Origin: Salisapilia sapeloensis
Lineage: Eukaryota; Oomycota; Peronosporomycetes; Peronosporales; Salisapiliaceae
Assembly (NCBI GenBank): GCA_023334545.1
Contig: JAADVB010000004.1
Span: 112,802 to 176,801, forward strand
Reading direction: 5' to 3'
Length of the DNA: 64,000 bases
The translations under genes and the position numbers were made by a program. Below, in pieces: positions 40,371 to 51,312 of the stretch. The notes below the pieces were generated by a model that saw only the letters and a list, made by a program, of their open reading frames with translations, ran no database searches and had not been told where the DNA came from. Position 1 is the stretch's first letter. Each line of letters begins with the position of its first letter.

Positions 40371-41298
40371 ATGACGACGATATTCGACGGGTACGACGAG
40401 GAGTACCGCGCACTCACTAGCGACATATCCAAGAAGCTCAGTGAGATTGCATCCTATGAAGATCAGCCAGGTATGGTTGCTCTATTCTTGCTAGAAGATG
40501 TCTTCTTGCAATAGTCCATCTCTTATGACAGCAATGACGTCTCTGGTATACCATTTACTAAGCACATGATTCTTATAGACAAGAAGAAGAGTAGTATAAC
40601 GCATGTCGGCGACCTCCTCACCCAAGCGAACCAACTCGTACATTCAGTCTTCTCTTCCTTCGTTCCTCACTCTCATCTCTTTTCTCCAGATTCAACAAAT
40701 GGAGTTGGAAGTTCGTTCGCTCGATGCTCCGACGAAACGCGAGCTGTCGAAGAAAGTAGACCAGTACAAGAAGAGCTTAGCTTCTCTCCAGTCCGACCAT
40801 AAAAAGTTGCGTGAACAAGAGGAGCGCAATGGTCTATTTGGTGACGTTGAGAAAGCCAAGGAATCGAATGAACAAAAGGACCGGATGAAAGCGTCCACTG
40901 AGAAGTATGTTCCACTAGGTACTTTGCATGTGCCATCTACTCATGCTCTCCTAGGATGAAAGGTACGTCGAGTACGCTCGACAACGCTCGTCGTACTGCC
41001 GCCGAGACAGAAGATGTCGGTACGTTCCATGTTTATCTTGCACATAGCCAAAGTACTTATACAAGTGCCAACAGCTCTCTCCATTACGGACGAATTGGGT
41101 CGCAATCGAGAGAAGATTCAAGCTACACAGTCCAAGGTCAAGAGCATCAAGGACATGGCTACGCGGGGTGGCAAGATCGTCGGCCGCATGTCTGCTCGGA
41201 ACCGGCGGCAGCGCCTCGCACTAACCCTCGCCGGCCTGTTCGTCGCCGTCGCCATCTTCGTCATCATCTACTTTAGCATCTTCCATCGACGTGACTAG
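40371..41298 (+). CDS. VTI1: VTI1-type SNARE, 5 exons
   Basis: A Qb-SNARE for Golgi-to-endosome/vacuole traffic. Exons 40371-40470, 40579-40637, 40690-40904, 40955-41019 and 41075-41298 give 220 residues, the usual VTI1 length. The N-terminal three-helix part (FDGYDEEYRALTSDISKKL) leads through the junctions to TQANQL|IQQMELEVRSL, the VTI1 signature, then YKKSLASLQSDHKKL. The SNARE helix runs from LDNARRTAAETEDVA|LSITDELGRNREKIQATQSK, followed by basic KIVGRMSARNRRQR and the C-terminal anchor LALTLAGLFVAVAIFVIIYF. Intron 1 is 108 bases, longer than the others, and contains a second possible acceptor (GACAG) that would break the frame. Confidence 0.9.
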
Positions 41299-41351
41299 AA
41301 GCAAGAAAGAGTACAAAGAGCCATTTGTGCATGCAAAAAAGAATCTCGACA

Positions 41352-43334
41352 CTAGCTCGTCCACTTATCTCCCCAAATATTCGCCAACTCGGTCAAGGAG
41401 CCACGCACAAGCTTTTCCAGTCGCTGCTTGTCCCGCACGCTTTCCACCACCGCTTGTTCCACCCACCTCCGCATCTCCTCTCGCTTCATCTCATGCCGCT
41501 GCCTCCGCTTTTCGTTCAAAACGCCACTGCGTTGGAGCTGGACCTCCTTCTCCTTCCTCTCTCGCTCCAGCTCCTTGTCGTTCAGCATCTTGGATACTTC
41601 TTCCTTTACCTTTTCCTCCTCCTGCTTCATCCTGGTTTCCTCCTGCTCCCCTTCATCTCGCTGGGAAGAGTACTGGTCCTCTAGCTTGTTCCTTTCCTCT
41701 TCCTGCGCCTTCTTCGTCTCTTCTGCTGTCGACAGATTCTCTCTCGCAGTCGACAGCTCTTGTTGCGAATTGAACAATTCGTCTGCTGCCACGTTCCGAC
41801 GATCATCTCGACCGGTTTTAAAGGTTGAAACGGCAGGACGGATGTGATGTTTCAAGTGCGATCGCAACTGCTCTGCTCCTTGGACACCACCAGACCGGAT
41901 GTTGGTGTGCGTACTTAGATCTGCACCTTGGGCGTTCTTGGCGGTGGATGGTATGAGTTTCAATTCCGTTGCTTTCGAGTGATATTCTGTTGCTTTCTGC
42001 TCTAACGAATCGATGATCTGATTACGCTCGGTATCCTTTTGCCACTGTTCGTCGATTAACTCCTTTGCACGAGCCTGTAATCGAGTCGTTTGTTCCGTCA
42101 TGTGCTGCTTTTCCTGTGTCATTCGAACCACTTCTTCCGACGATAGCTCTTGCTGAGCTATCTGTTCCTTGAGCTGTGTGATCCGCTCCTGCCTTTGACT
42201 GTACTGCTCGTCGAACTTGGCTGCATCCTTCTCTCGCGTCTCGATCTTTCGCTGAATCACGACTTTATGCTCTTCAAACTGTTTCACCATCGATCGGAAC
42301 TTGGCTAAATCGCTCTCACAATCCTCCTTCTTGCTCTCCAACGCCGGAATCGCATTCTCTTGTTCGTACAAGTCATTAATTTCATCGTCCAAATGACGTT
42401 CCATGTCTGCCCACTCGTCGACAAACCCTTCCTTCTCTGCTTTTTCATCCACCAAACGCTTCTGCTCTTGTGCATCCAACTTGCTACATTCTTCATCATC
42501 GCCAGACAAGAACTTTAGATACCTCTCTCCAATGTACATGACAAACGCAGCCCTCCCATCTCCTTCCGTCTCCTGCTCATTCTCCTTATCTTCATCGTCC
42601 ATCCCTTCGTCGTCGTCGTCGTCTACGATCGTCGCTTCCTCCGTCTTCTCCTCCATCACAACTTCATCCATGAGCCATACCAGCATACCTAGTAGACTCG
42701 GCCATGAATGCGGACTTCCGACCGCCACTAGAGCAGTCTTGGAAATGGAATATGGAAAATCGACTTTCCGTAGAGCGTTTGGGACGATCGTTTCCAGTCG
42801 TTCCTTTCGTTTCAACACGAACGACGGATCTAGTTTCTGCATTAAAAACTCGAATAGATTCTCAAAGTCTTTCCGCTGTGGTGCTCGCTTCAGTTCTCGT
42901 GCAGGTGGCAGCGATTCCTCAAATCCATGCGTGCTCACGAACTCCACCAATCGATCCACACATTCGCTTATGTACGTCCGATCCGTCAGAGGTCGATGGT
43001 CCGTGTTGATACCAACGGAGCTACCTCGACTATTCCGACTTCCACGGATGGACAATCGTTGGCTTGCCGTGGAAAGTCTCCCGCGCTGACCAATTGAACT
43101 TTGCCTCCGATTTTGCGCGGAAGGCGCGTTCGGGGCAGTAGAAAGTCGACGAGTGGATCCACCGAACGCATGCTGGTTACCAGTGGACGTCGAGATGCGC
43201 TTGGAAGGTTGAGAAGATAAAGACTGGCGTGAATTCAGCACGCGCGTAGGTCCGAGCGACCGGCGGGAGTTGCCATCAGAGCCTCGAGAAGAGGATGACA
43301 TGGGTGCCTCTGGCCCCAGTGTCGTTCTACGCAT
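41352..43334 (-). CDS. NDC80: kinetochore protein NDC80/HEC1
   Basis: A 660-residue intronless protein, convergent with VTI1 (54 bases between the stops). NDC80 is the microtubule-binding subunit of the outer kinetochore. The N-terminal ~110 residues are a basic Ser/Arg tail (SSRGSDGNSRRSLGP, RRLSTAPNAP), the type regulated by Aurora B. The calponin-homology domain has DHRPLTDRTYISECVDRL, FENLFEFLMQKLDPSF, VDFPYSISKTALVAVGSP, HSWPSLLGMLVWLM. Long coiled coils follow (about residues 275-640). An acidic stretch (DDDDEGMDDEDKENEQE) lies at about 240. The opposite strand has long frames that are only shadows. Confidence 0.95.
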   Translation of the reverse strand: MRRTTLGPEAPMSSSSRGSDGNSRRSLGPTRVLNSRQSLSSQPSKRISTSTGNQHAFGGSTRRLSTAPNAPSAQNRRQSSIGQRGRLSTASQRLSIRGSRNSRGSSVGINTDHRPLTDRTYISECVDRLVEFVSTHGFEESLPPARELKRAPQRKDFENLFEFLMQKLDPSFVLKRKERLETIVPNALRKVDFPYSISKTALVAVGSPHSWPSLLGMLVWLMDEVVMEEKTEEATIVDDDDDEGMDDEDKENEQETEGDGRAAFVMYIGERYLKFLSGDDEECSKLDAQEQKRLVDEKAEKEGFVDEWADMERHLDDEINDLYEQENAIPALESKKEDCESDLAKFRSMVKQFEEHKVVIQRKIETREKDAAKFDEQYSQRQERITQLKEQIAQQELSSEEVVRMTQEKQHMTEQTTRLQARAKELIDEQWQKDTERNQIIDSLEQKATEYHSKATELKLIPSTAKNAQGADLSTHTNIRSGGVQGAEQLRSHLKHHIRPAVSTFKTGRDDRRNVAADELFNSQQELSTARENLSTAEETKKAQEEERNKLEDQYSSQRDEGEQEETRMKQEEEKVKEEVSKMLNDKELERERKEKEVQLQRSGVLNEKRRQRHEMKREEMRRWVEQAVVESVRDKQRLEKLVRGSLTELANIWGDKWTS

Positions 43335-43768
43335 GCTATGCTATCGAATGGTATGCAGATGAAGAGACTTGAGGATGGACAAAGAGGTCGACGACGATAT
43401 CCTCTTATCTCTCTTTTGTTTTTCCTTTTCTTTGGTTAAAAATTCAAAAACCGCGCGTAAAAGCATCTTGGACGTTGTATAGGATGAATACTTTTATGGA
43501 TGGTCAGAACTGAATGCTAGTGGGAAGAAAGCAATCTTGAAAAGCTGGACGAGAGTACGGATGGAATGTTAGTTCGCCAGTCATGGTGTGATCTGAGGGA
43601 TTCTAGGATGGAAAGAAGGTGTATCCGCGGTTCTCGAGTAGACGATAGGGAGCCACAAGAAGAGCTGTTCAAACTTCGAAATTCTTGGCTGAGTCGTACG
43701 ACCTCGTCAAGCACATTCACAGCGGTAGTCAGCATTTGGTAATCGACTTTCGACCGATAACAACTAGA
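43335..43768. other. divergent promoter region
   Basis: 434 bases between the divergent NDC80 gene and the membrane protein at 43769. A short minus-strand frame (43517-43735) has no family pattern. Nothing else is recognised. Confidence 0.5.
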
Positions 43769-44888
43769 ATGGGATTGCTTGCTCCAGTCTGTGCTTCGCT
43801 AGCATTTCAGATCCTGTCGCCTATATTTGTGTTCTTATGCTTTGTGAATAAACGCATTATTCAATACCCAGCGGACACGAAAGGTACGTCCAAGTCGCAT
43901 CATAATTCATAGAGACCTCTTACACTCTGTAGCTTTCACTCATCATCATCGACTCCGTCGCCTAAAGGACGATCCTGCAACTGTTAAAGGAAATGATTTG
44001 TCATCGGACCTATTAACGATGTCGAAACCGGTGCAAGCACAATTCTTTCCTGGGGAAAGGAACAATCCGGACAAAGTTTTAATCAACTTTAGCAACATTA
44101 ATACCACGTCGGGTATAGATAAACTCCCTGTACCGGAGGTTCTAGCTGTTGCGTATTTTAACACTTCCTCTTCATCTTCCCAATTGGAAGATATCATTCC
44201 AGAGATCAATAACAGCGATTCCAACTCCCAAGAAGGAAGATTAATAGTACCACCATCCGATGTGGCCGTACTCTCCAACTCCACTGCGAGCTATTTACAA
44301 GATATACTTCCAGACTCTCATTTAAATTCGTCACAAAGCGGAGGATGGACATTCCCAGCGACCTTTACGGCCGTCAATGCGAACAGCTCCAACGCTTCTG
44401 CCTCCATTGCTAGAGATCGAGAGGCAGATGCGGGTGACTGGTATGGCAGTGATGAAGATGAAAGTGCGTCTGTAGATGACCAAAGCAATAGTCTTTTAAA
44501 TGGAAGCAAGTCAGATAGTGTGGACAGTGTTTTCAATGAAAACGAAACGGATGATGTGACCACCAAGATTCTTGGGTATGCTTTGGCTACTGCGGGAGCA
44601 CTCTTCTTTGCTGCTTTCATCGCAGCCTACTACATTCGTCGTCGTAAGAAGAAAGCGAAGCGTAGAAACTCTGAAAACACGGATGGATCGGCCTTGTTGG
44701 CGATGATTCAAAGCCAAGCAGTCATGCAAGGAAGGAAACAGCACGCCGCGACGGACAGAGAGAGTGACAAGTACGGTGGAGTCTCAATCGTATGGACGGA
44801 TTCCATTCCAAGATTCGACTTTAAAGCCGAGAACATGTCACAGTCACGTGGAAGTCAATCGTCATGGAACTCGGTTCAGACTGTGTGA
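43769..44888 (+). CDS. Ser/Asn-rich single-pass membrane protein, 2 exons, family not recognised
   Basis: Exon 1 is 43769-43883 and exon 2 is 43933-44888 with a 49-base intron (GTACGT ... TGTAG), giving 356 residues. The first exon supplies a hydrophobic N-terminus (LAPVCASLAFQILSPIFVFL), which may be a signal peptide or anchor. The next ~220 residues are Ser/Asn/Asp-rich with many N-glycosylation sequons (NTTS, NSTAS, NSSNAS), as in a lumenal or extracellular domain. A transmembrane helix (ILGYALATAGALFFAAFIAA) is followed by RRRKKKAKRR and an ~80-residue cytosolic tail. No enzyme domain is seen. The heavy sequon load suggests a surface or vacuolar glycoprotein. Confidence 0.65.
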
Positions 44889-45379
44889 TCAATGGACATG
44901 TTGAGTCGAAAACAAAAAGATACTCTTATAAGATGATAATTCAAACTCTCTTGACTCCATGTTCACTCCGACTCCAAATTTTGTCTAAACTCGATCTGCA
45001 CGTGGCTTAGTCATCTAGTCGAAGTCGTTGCTCCATCACCTTCAGCCACGCTCGTTATCTTTTAACTTAAGTTCGGAAATACTGCTCCTCCATAGGTTTT
45101 CAATCAGAGTTTTCAATTCCTCTTCATCATTTTCGTCGTCTTCTCCAAGAGAGACTTTATCCGAGGTCTACTTCCTGGAATCGAAGACCTGCGCATCGTC
45201 ATTAAACGATGTCAACTGAACACAAGCACTCAATGAATCTACAGTCGAGGGCTCATGTGGTTCGAGTCAAATTTATAGACTTCACCAGTGCTGTACTCTT
45301 TTCCTAACAAATCCCTCTATCCTTCCATCAGCTGAAAGATTTTGGACGCTTCGACAACGGTAGATCCACTGCCCTCTTT
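44889..45379. other. intergenic, nothing recognised
   Basis: 3' flank shared by the membrane-protein gene and the START-FYVE pseudogene. A 64-codon frame at 45028-45219 is Ser-rich and gives no family match. Confidence 0.6.
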
Positions 45380-46506
45380 TTAATACCGTCCGGCCTGGAT
45401 TTCTTGTCGAGCAACTCTATAGGAATTCAGTCGACTAGCAATTGCATCGCAAACAGAGCAGAGACAGATCTTCTTTGCCATCAGCTCTAATTTGTGAACA
45501 ACCTCGATTAACTCCATGGGAAGGACAAATCTTCCACAGATGGATGAATCACACAAACTACAGGGGTAAGCTTTGCGTAAGGTACCGAATTGCTTTTTGC
45601 AAGATCGGCATTTCGACTTGTCTTCAACCCCGCTCATACTGATCAAGCTCGTGACTAATCCTTGTTTAAATCTTTCCTCTGAAGAAGCCACGAAAGCTTC
45701 TTCATTTTTGCACAATGGGTGGATGTCCAATTATATATAAGCCCGCTGGCCACGTTGACGACGGCGAAGGAGTCGAGAAGGTTGTTTCCAAATACCTCAT
45801 AATATGCTTTGGTGAACAATTCGACCGATTCATTCGAAGTGGGCTTGAATAGGACACAAGACGAAGCACTGGATCGTATGATGCCTCGTTCTTCAAGTGG
45901 TGGAGTCGACGGTATGTCCACTGCATGCGCGAGATTATACCCAATGCGCTCATTTTTACTGACCTGAAGAATTCAAGTCGCTCGAATGCAGACAACATCT
46001 CGGTCTTTGACAATCCCTCGAAGTGCTAGACTTAGGCTACCAGAATGCCATTGGAGAACAGTGGAACGATACGGATGCTCCAGAGTTGGCTTCTCAATTG
46101 TCGAAGGAATCTGACAATTCGTCACTGGTGATCCCGAGTAACCCATGCCTTGCAAAATTGCTGCCTCATCACCGTATGCGAGACCGTATAACAGGTCATC
46201 AATATTATGCGAGATCGTTCTATTACCGACGATGACACGAGGCATTTGCCAGCCAGCATTATCGTTGTACAAATCTTTCAATACGCGCCGAGATGGGTTC
46301 CGCTCACGGTACATGGTCACATTGTTGGATGACTTGATCGGCTTCCAGCGTTTGTTCTCCATTTCCCGAGGCACAGACTAATCAAACTTTTAATAATGTC
46401 TGAGCGCTTCGTGGACGAAAATCATCGCAATGCGCTTGCAATCAGCCTTTTTTGCCTCCGGGAGGGTGGAGTCTTCATATGCGTCTGCTGTCCAAGGTGT
46501 CGCCAT
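45380..46506 (-). pseudogene. START-FYVE family pseudogene with three in-frame stops and a frameshift
   Basis: One minus-strand frame from ATG 46506 gives MATPWTADAYEDS ... HEALRHY, TAA at 46392-46390, KFD, TAG at 46380-46378, then SVPREMENKRWKPIKSSNN and VTMYRERNPSRR. The START part goes on to VVCIRAT, TGA at 45975-45973, then KNERIGYNLAHAVDIPS, EERGIIRSSASSCVLFKP and HCAKMKKLSWLLQ. Near 45680 the frame shifts and a FYVE-like zinc finger follows: CRSCKKQFGTLRKAYPCSLC, then SICGRF and ICLCSVCDA. The domain order is that of the START/FYVE lipid-binding families abundant in oomycetes. No intron with GT-AG ends removes the stops, and conserved residues continue on both sides of each break. It looks recently broken, because little else has eroded. 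Confidence 0.8.
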
Positions 46507-47763
46507 GGATTAGAAAGTAGTACCAGCGAGCTAAACTGAGAATGATATGAAGACGCAAAGACGATGTTTTAGGTGGAGATGATACGGCGGGAATTGCTCC
46601 TTGTGTGCTTTTCATACCACCCTCAATCGCGTGACATTTGTCCCGTACTAGACCTCATAGCATGCCTCAGACATAAAGCGGGTGATGCAATTGAACGCTT
46701 GGAAGGTTGTGACGACTCTAATGCATTCTCATTCTGTGTCTGCTTTACCAGCATCCAAGGAAGCTGTGCCAATTCCAGTCCTAGCAACCGGGGCGCAAGT
46801 TTCTAAAGACCAAAAACCTGGATGACAAGCAAACGAATCCGCACCATGCTGATCCCTTTATTGCCCTCCACTCGTTCAACTGCGAATGTCTTTGTAGCTT
46901 CTGAGGGGCTAAGATCGAGTCCCACTCTCCACCTGATAGCGCAGCTCGCACATCTATCAGACTGTCTGGGGCTCGTCCTCCAGCCGAAAGCCTGCCTTCT
47001 TCATTGCAACCATCGTTATATTGGGGAATAACGGAGCGGATTCGTATGTAAGGCATTAGAGCAGTGCACATATACAGAACGGTAACCATAACTAGGTCAG
47101 ATATTTGCTTTCCAGAAGGTTGATTACCTCATATCAGGGGCAAAATGGGGAGCTACGTGGAGGCAACGAAAACTTATAAGCAATTCGACCAAGACTAGAC
47201 TTATAGCAGTCTCTACTGAATGGGAAAGCGATGCATTGCAAGCAATCTTACAAGAACATCACTGCCACACCCGACTTCGCAGTTATAATTTCACTTCCGC
47301 TTTCTTTCTCGTATGAATCCCAGCTTAGACACACACCCTATCAGTGGATGCATAATTTCCACTAGACAATCTTGCTGCTTTGAAAGCTAAATGAATGTCC
47401 ACTTCATGTCGGCAGTTTCATCCCGTAACGAAAGGTTGCTCAGGTACTCGCATGTTGTCGATTTCTCCTCATATACTCGTTACGAGCAATAAATCTTGTA
47501 CTCCTCTCCAACTGAGAGCATTCACAAATCTTCAATCATCCTCTACGGCGTTCATATAAAAAACAGAGCTAAAGCTCACGGACACTTGCACTAGAAATGG
47601 TGGAAACGTAGTCGCCCAAGTGTCCATATCACAGCTCCCTATATTGCATCTGGTAACTCACTAAATTGCGTACACTAATCTGGGTACTCTCGAATCGCTG
47701 TTAAGCCAAGTCTCATTTAAATGCGCAATGCGCATTTAACAGACAACAAAGTTGGTATCGATC
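46507..47763. other. 1.26 kb without an intact gene
   Basis: A minus-strand frame at 47089-46781 has a protein-like stretch (SLIDVRAALSGGEWDSILAP) and, past a stop and a shift, another follows (LLGLELAQLPWMLVKQTQNE). These could be a second decayed gene but show no domain I recognise. The last 250 bases presumably hold the THOC3 promoter. Confidence 0.4.
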
Positions 47764-49115
47764 ATGGAGCCTGGTGAGAGCAATGCTGGAGACCTCCCCT
47801 TTGTGCAATTGCCGGAGCTATACGGTCATTCAAGAATGGCATTCGCACTCGAGTTCAACCGTGACGGATCTCTTCTAGCTTCGGGCTCGAGCGATAAAAG
47901 TGTGCGCATCTGGTCGCCGAATCACGTACGGTAGCTGGCATCCACCACCATTATTCGATTATATTTGACCTAGAAGATGCCTTTATAGCCAAATAAAGAC
48001 GCGACGGAACTACGTGGTCACTCTGAGTCCGTCAATTCGCTTGCATGGGACCCAACGAGTAATTATCGCGTTGCAAGCACAAGTGCTGACAAGACGGTGC
48101 GCATATGGGATGCAAAATCCGGTCGATTACAACACAGCATCTCGCTACAAGCCGAGGCATTAAATATCGTCTACAGCCACGACGGAAAATGGATTGCAGT
48201 CAGCAACCTTGACTGTGTAACGCTCATTGACGCCAAAAAGCACCGCGTCGTGCGCCGTGTAGTCAATCCATACGAGGTAGCTATACCCTGATGATCTTCT
48301 CACATCTCCATAGTCTCTAATTTATATCTTTGCAGGTAAACGAAGTCCAATTTAATCAAAACGGACTTCTGTTTGTGGCTGCTGGTACGAACTCTTCTTT
48401 ACAGCTAATCGTCAAATGGTTTCACCACGACGTTTCTTGCTTGTAGGTCATCCTGCTGGATACGGTACATTTGAAATCATGAAGATTTTGACGGAGAAGA
48501 AGGGAAATCCGAATCTGGAGAACGTTCACAAGGTACTACTTAACGCTATTACGGTAACTTTCTGCTCTTATATGAAGCACTTCAAATAGGTGATGGCTCA
48601 TGCCGGCAGTTGCTTCTGTCTTGACTTCCATCCGTCCGGCCGGTTCGTCTTCCTTATCTAATAATCGCTGCGATTACTTGAGCGACTAATACGCTCTTAA
48701 ATGATACAGCTACGTTGCGATTGGTGGTATTGACTCTCTCGTGAGTCTTTGGGACCTTCACAACCTCTACTGCATCCGAACTTTTGTAGTCACTTCGTAT
48801 GTCACATACTTATTTACAATAACGCTCTAGTAACCTTCTAACAAAACACCATTTAGATCAAGCATTCGGATCGTCCGCTTCAACTTCGATGGCAGCCTCT
48901 TGGCCATCGGGATGGACGAAACAAATCTCATTGTCGTACACACTGACACCGGTGAAATCGCTCTCACGCTGCAGCTTCAGAACGGACTGCAATATCTTTG
49001 CTGGCATCCAAAGCAGAACGTCTTGGCTTATGTAGGCGACAAAGCAACTGGTGAGAAGAATTCGCATCGTGATGGTGTGATCAAACAGATTGAGGTTCGA
49101 GGATCTAGTGGATAA
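47764..49115 (+). CDS. THOC3: THO complex subunit 3 (WD40), 7 exons
   Basis: THOC3/TEX1 is a WD40 propeller of the THO/TREX complex, which packages nascent mRNA for export. Exons 47764-47925, 47989-48276, 48336-48384, 48447-48532, 48590-48642, 48710-48796 and 48857-49115 give 327 residues, close to the usual size. WD repeats: GHSRMAFALEFNRDG ... DKSVRIWSP, GHSESVNSLAWDP ... ADKTVRIWDAKSG, then THOC3-like TLIDAKKHRVVRR, PYE|VNEVQFNQNGLLFVAAG, AHAGSCFCLDFHPSGR|YVAIGGIDSLVSLWDL, SIRIVRFNFDGSLLAIG and a final YLCWHPKQNVLAYV. Introns are 50-68 bases. It is convergent with the TPR gene, 37 bases between ends. Confidence 0.85.
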
Positions 49116-49152
49116 CTTTTCAGTACAAAAGACTTGCTACCTTTATTCTGCC

Positions 49153-50477
49153 TTACTTTACGCTCGCAAAAAGCTTTTGCATGCTCTCTTGCATCTGTAG
49201 TTTACCTCGAGCTACACCGAGGTAGCAACTGCATTGCTTAAGCGTACTGCTTTCACCGAGTTCCTGCGCGAGCATATACGCTTGGTCGAATGCTCGCACA
49301 GCGCGATCGTAGTCTTGGTTATGAGATGCGAGTAGTCCGATCTGCATCCAGGCGAACGCTTCTGCTGGTTTGTCCACCACCGTCTGAATCAACTGCAGAT
49401 GCTGCTCCATGCAAGATTTTGCCGTCTGTAGATCATTCTGACGCATAGCAAGCAGTCCCAAGTTACCAACAGCTAGAGACTGTCCGTACGAGCTATCGAG
49501 CCGTATCGCTAGACGCAGAGCTTCTTGATAATGACTTGCCGCTTTATTTGGATCTCCTAAAGATGCGCAGGTAAGACCTAGATTGAGGTTGGCGACAAAC
49601 TTTCCAGCATCATCAGCTAGCTCTAGGTGCTTTGCATGATGCTTTTGGGCAGACACTAGATGTGCACTTTTGGATACGAATTCTCCTGTGTATGTATACT
49701 GTCTTGATGCAGAAGCAGCGAGGAACATGTAGTCAACACCGAGACAGTTATGAGCTACTTGCGTAAATGCAGACTGCTGAGTCGATTCACTAATTGAAAG
49801 AACGAGTAGGTAGCAATCGACAGCTTGGAGATGCTCGCCTACGTTATCGTGAAGGATGCCGAGACACAGATGGGACGCACACTCTGCATCATGCCTACCG
49901 GATCTTTTACTAGATTCAGCCTACATTACGGCATATTAGAAATGCAATTGCTGAGGATGAGTAGTTTGTTCGTACCAGCATAGCATACTCCTTGAGCTGC
50001 TTGGCAGAGACTCCTTGCTTGGGCTGTTGAAGTGTCAATCCAGAACAGCAAGCAAGCTTTGAAACGAGTTTAGAGTTCGAAGGATGTGATTGCTCGAATT
50101 GAGCCTGCAGATTGGATAAACCGATGGCTCTAGGCACGAACATGGTATCTCGAAGTCGATCATCACGAGCTAACGTCGGAATACGATCTGGCGTTTTCAC
50201 CTGCTTGAGACAATATGTGCCTTAGCGCACTTTCAATGTGGTTTGGCAAGAATGAAGATGTGTCTATACATTGTTTGGAGGAGCAATACGCTGCGGAATG
50301 TCCAATTGTGGTGCCGAATCCGCAAGCTGCGTGCCATCCGTAGCACTCGTCACTGCTCCACTATTACAAATAGACTTGCTTTTACAAAAAATAAAGAATG
50401 CAATCTAGACAAGACACATACAGATCATCGATATTGAATAGCTTGACAAGTGGTTGCTTCGTTGGGGAAGAGCTCAT
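49153..50477 (-). CDS. tetratricopeptide-repeat protein, 4 exons
   Basis: Exons 50477-50422, 50360-50270, 50200-49976 and 49920-49153 are in phase and give 379 residues from ATG 50477 (MSSSPTKQ). The first 150 residues are Pro/Ser/Gln-rich linker joined across three introns (FNIDDL|GAVTSATDG, APPNN|VKTPDRIPT, KEYAML|AESSKRSG). At least five TPR units follow: HLCLGILHDNVGEHLQAVDC, NLNLGLTCASLGDPNKAASH, VGNLGLLAMRQNDLQTAKSC, FAWMQIGLLASHNQDYDRAV and the last near YLGVARGKLQ. TPR domains bind partner peptides. Because several neighbours are flagellar, an axonemal TTC-type protein is possible, but nothing in the repeats proves it. An in-frame ATG further upstream would give a longer N-terminus. 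Confidence 0.75.
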
Positions 50478-50640
50478 CCTTCCAAAGCTGGAATGGTCCA
50501 TGAAACCCCTCAAGATCCACTTCAATATATCTTTTGCATTATTGAAGGACACATTCATACAGACACCTAGTTTATTTTGTTCTAGAAATCGGACGACAGT
50601 ATAGAATACTTGTGAACGAAATAAATTCAAACGATTGTCA

Positions 50641-51261
50641 ATGGCGAAGGAAGAGAACGATCCGAATTGCGCAGAGCCAGCATGCTTTGACAAGGCGAGC
50701 TTCTTCAAGAGTGCAATGGGCAAGCCTGGGAGCTCGAAAAAGACTGCTGAACTGCCGAAAGATTGCCCAGTGGATCGTCAGGAGCTTGGTAACTCGACGT
50801 GGAAGCTGGTATTTATATTCATTTCAATTCTTCTCGTCTACCTTGTGCTAATTAGCTACCATACGATATCATAGTTGCATTCCATGGGCATATACTATCC
50901 TGAGAATCCATCCAAGGAGCACCAGGAGAAGACAAAAGTGTTTATCGAGGCCTTGGCGCTCATGTACCCTTGCTCCCACTGTGCCGCCGACTTCCAGGAC
51001 AGCATCCAACAGTCTCCACCAAGGTACGTACAGTCCGCCTAATCTGTCTGAACCAGTTTATGACCATGTTTTTGCAGGGTTGACTCGAAAACAAGCTTGT
51101 CCCAGTGGCTGTGTGAACAGCATAACATTGTGAACAAGAAGATTGGCAAGCCAGTATTCGACTGCTCGATGGAGAGTCTAGAGAAACGGTGGAGAAAGGG
51201 TCGTCCAGAGTGCTGGGGAAAGGACTCAGAGACGAGTGAAGAGTCGCTAGGTCAAGACTGA
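50641..51261 (+). CDS. ERV1: ERV1/ALR FAD-linked sulfhydryl oxidase, 3 exons
   Basis: Exons 50641-50808, 50875-51023 and 51078-51261 give 166 residues. ERV1/ALR re-oxidises Mia40 in the mitochondrial intermembrane space using FAD. Family motifs appear across the junctions: CPVDRQELGNSTWKL|LHSMGIYYPENPS (FAD-binding Trp and His), the active-site CX2C in LMYPCSHCAADF, then SQWLCEQHNIVNKKIGKPVFDC (HNxVN and the structural Cys pair). The N-terminal Cys residues (PNCAEPACFDK) may form the shuttle disulfide. No presequence is seen, as is usual for IMS proteins. Reading through intron 1 gives a false membrane helix. The stop lies 51 bases from the end of the convergent Canopy gene. Confidence 0.9.
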
Positions 51262-51312
51262 GGATCAATAGAAGAACTAAACGACTCTGCGGTTTGCATT
51301 CTGGTTAATCGA

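Noticed and set aside
42403-43089. 228-codon plus-strand frame rich in Ser
   Set aside because: Antisense of the NDC80 coding region; the real product on the minus strand matches a known family over its full length.
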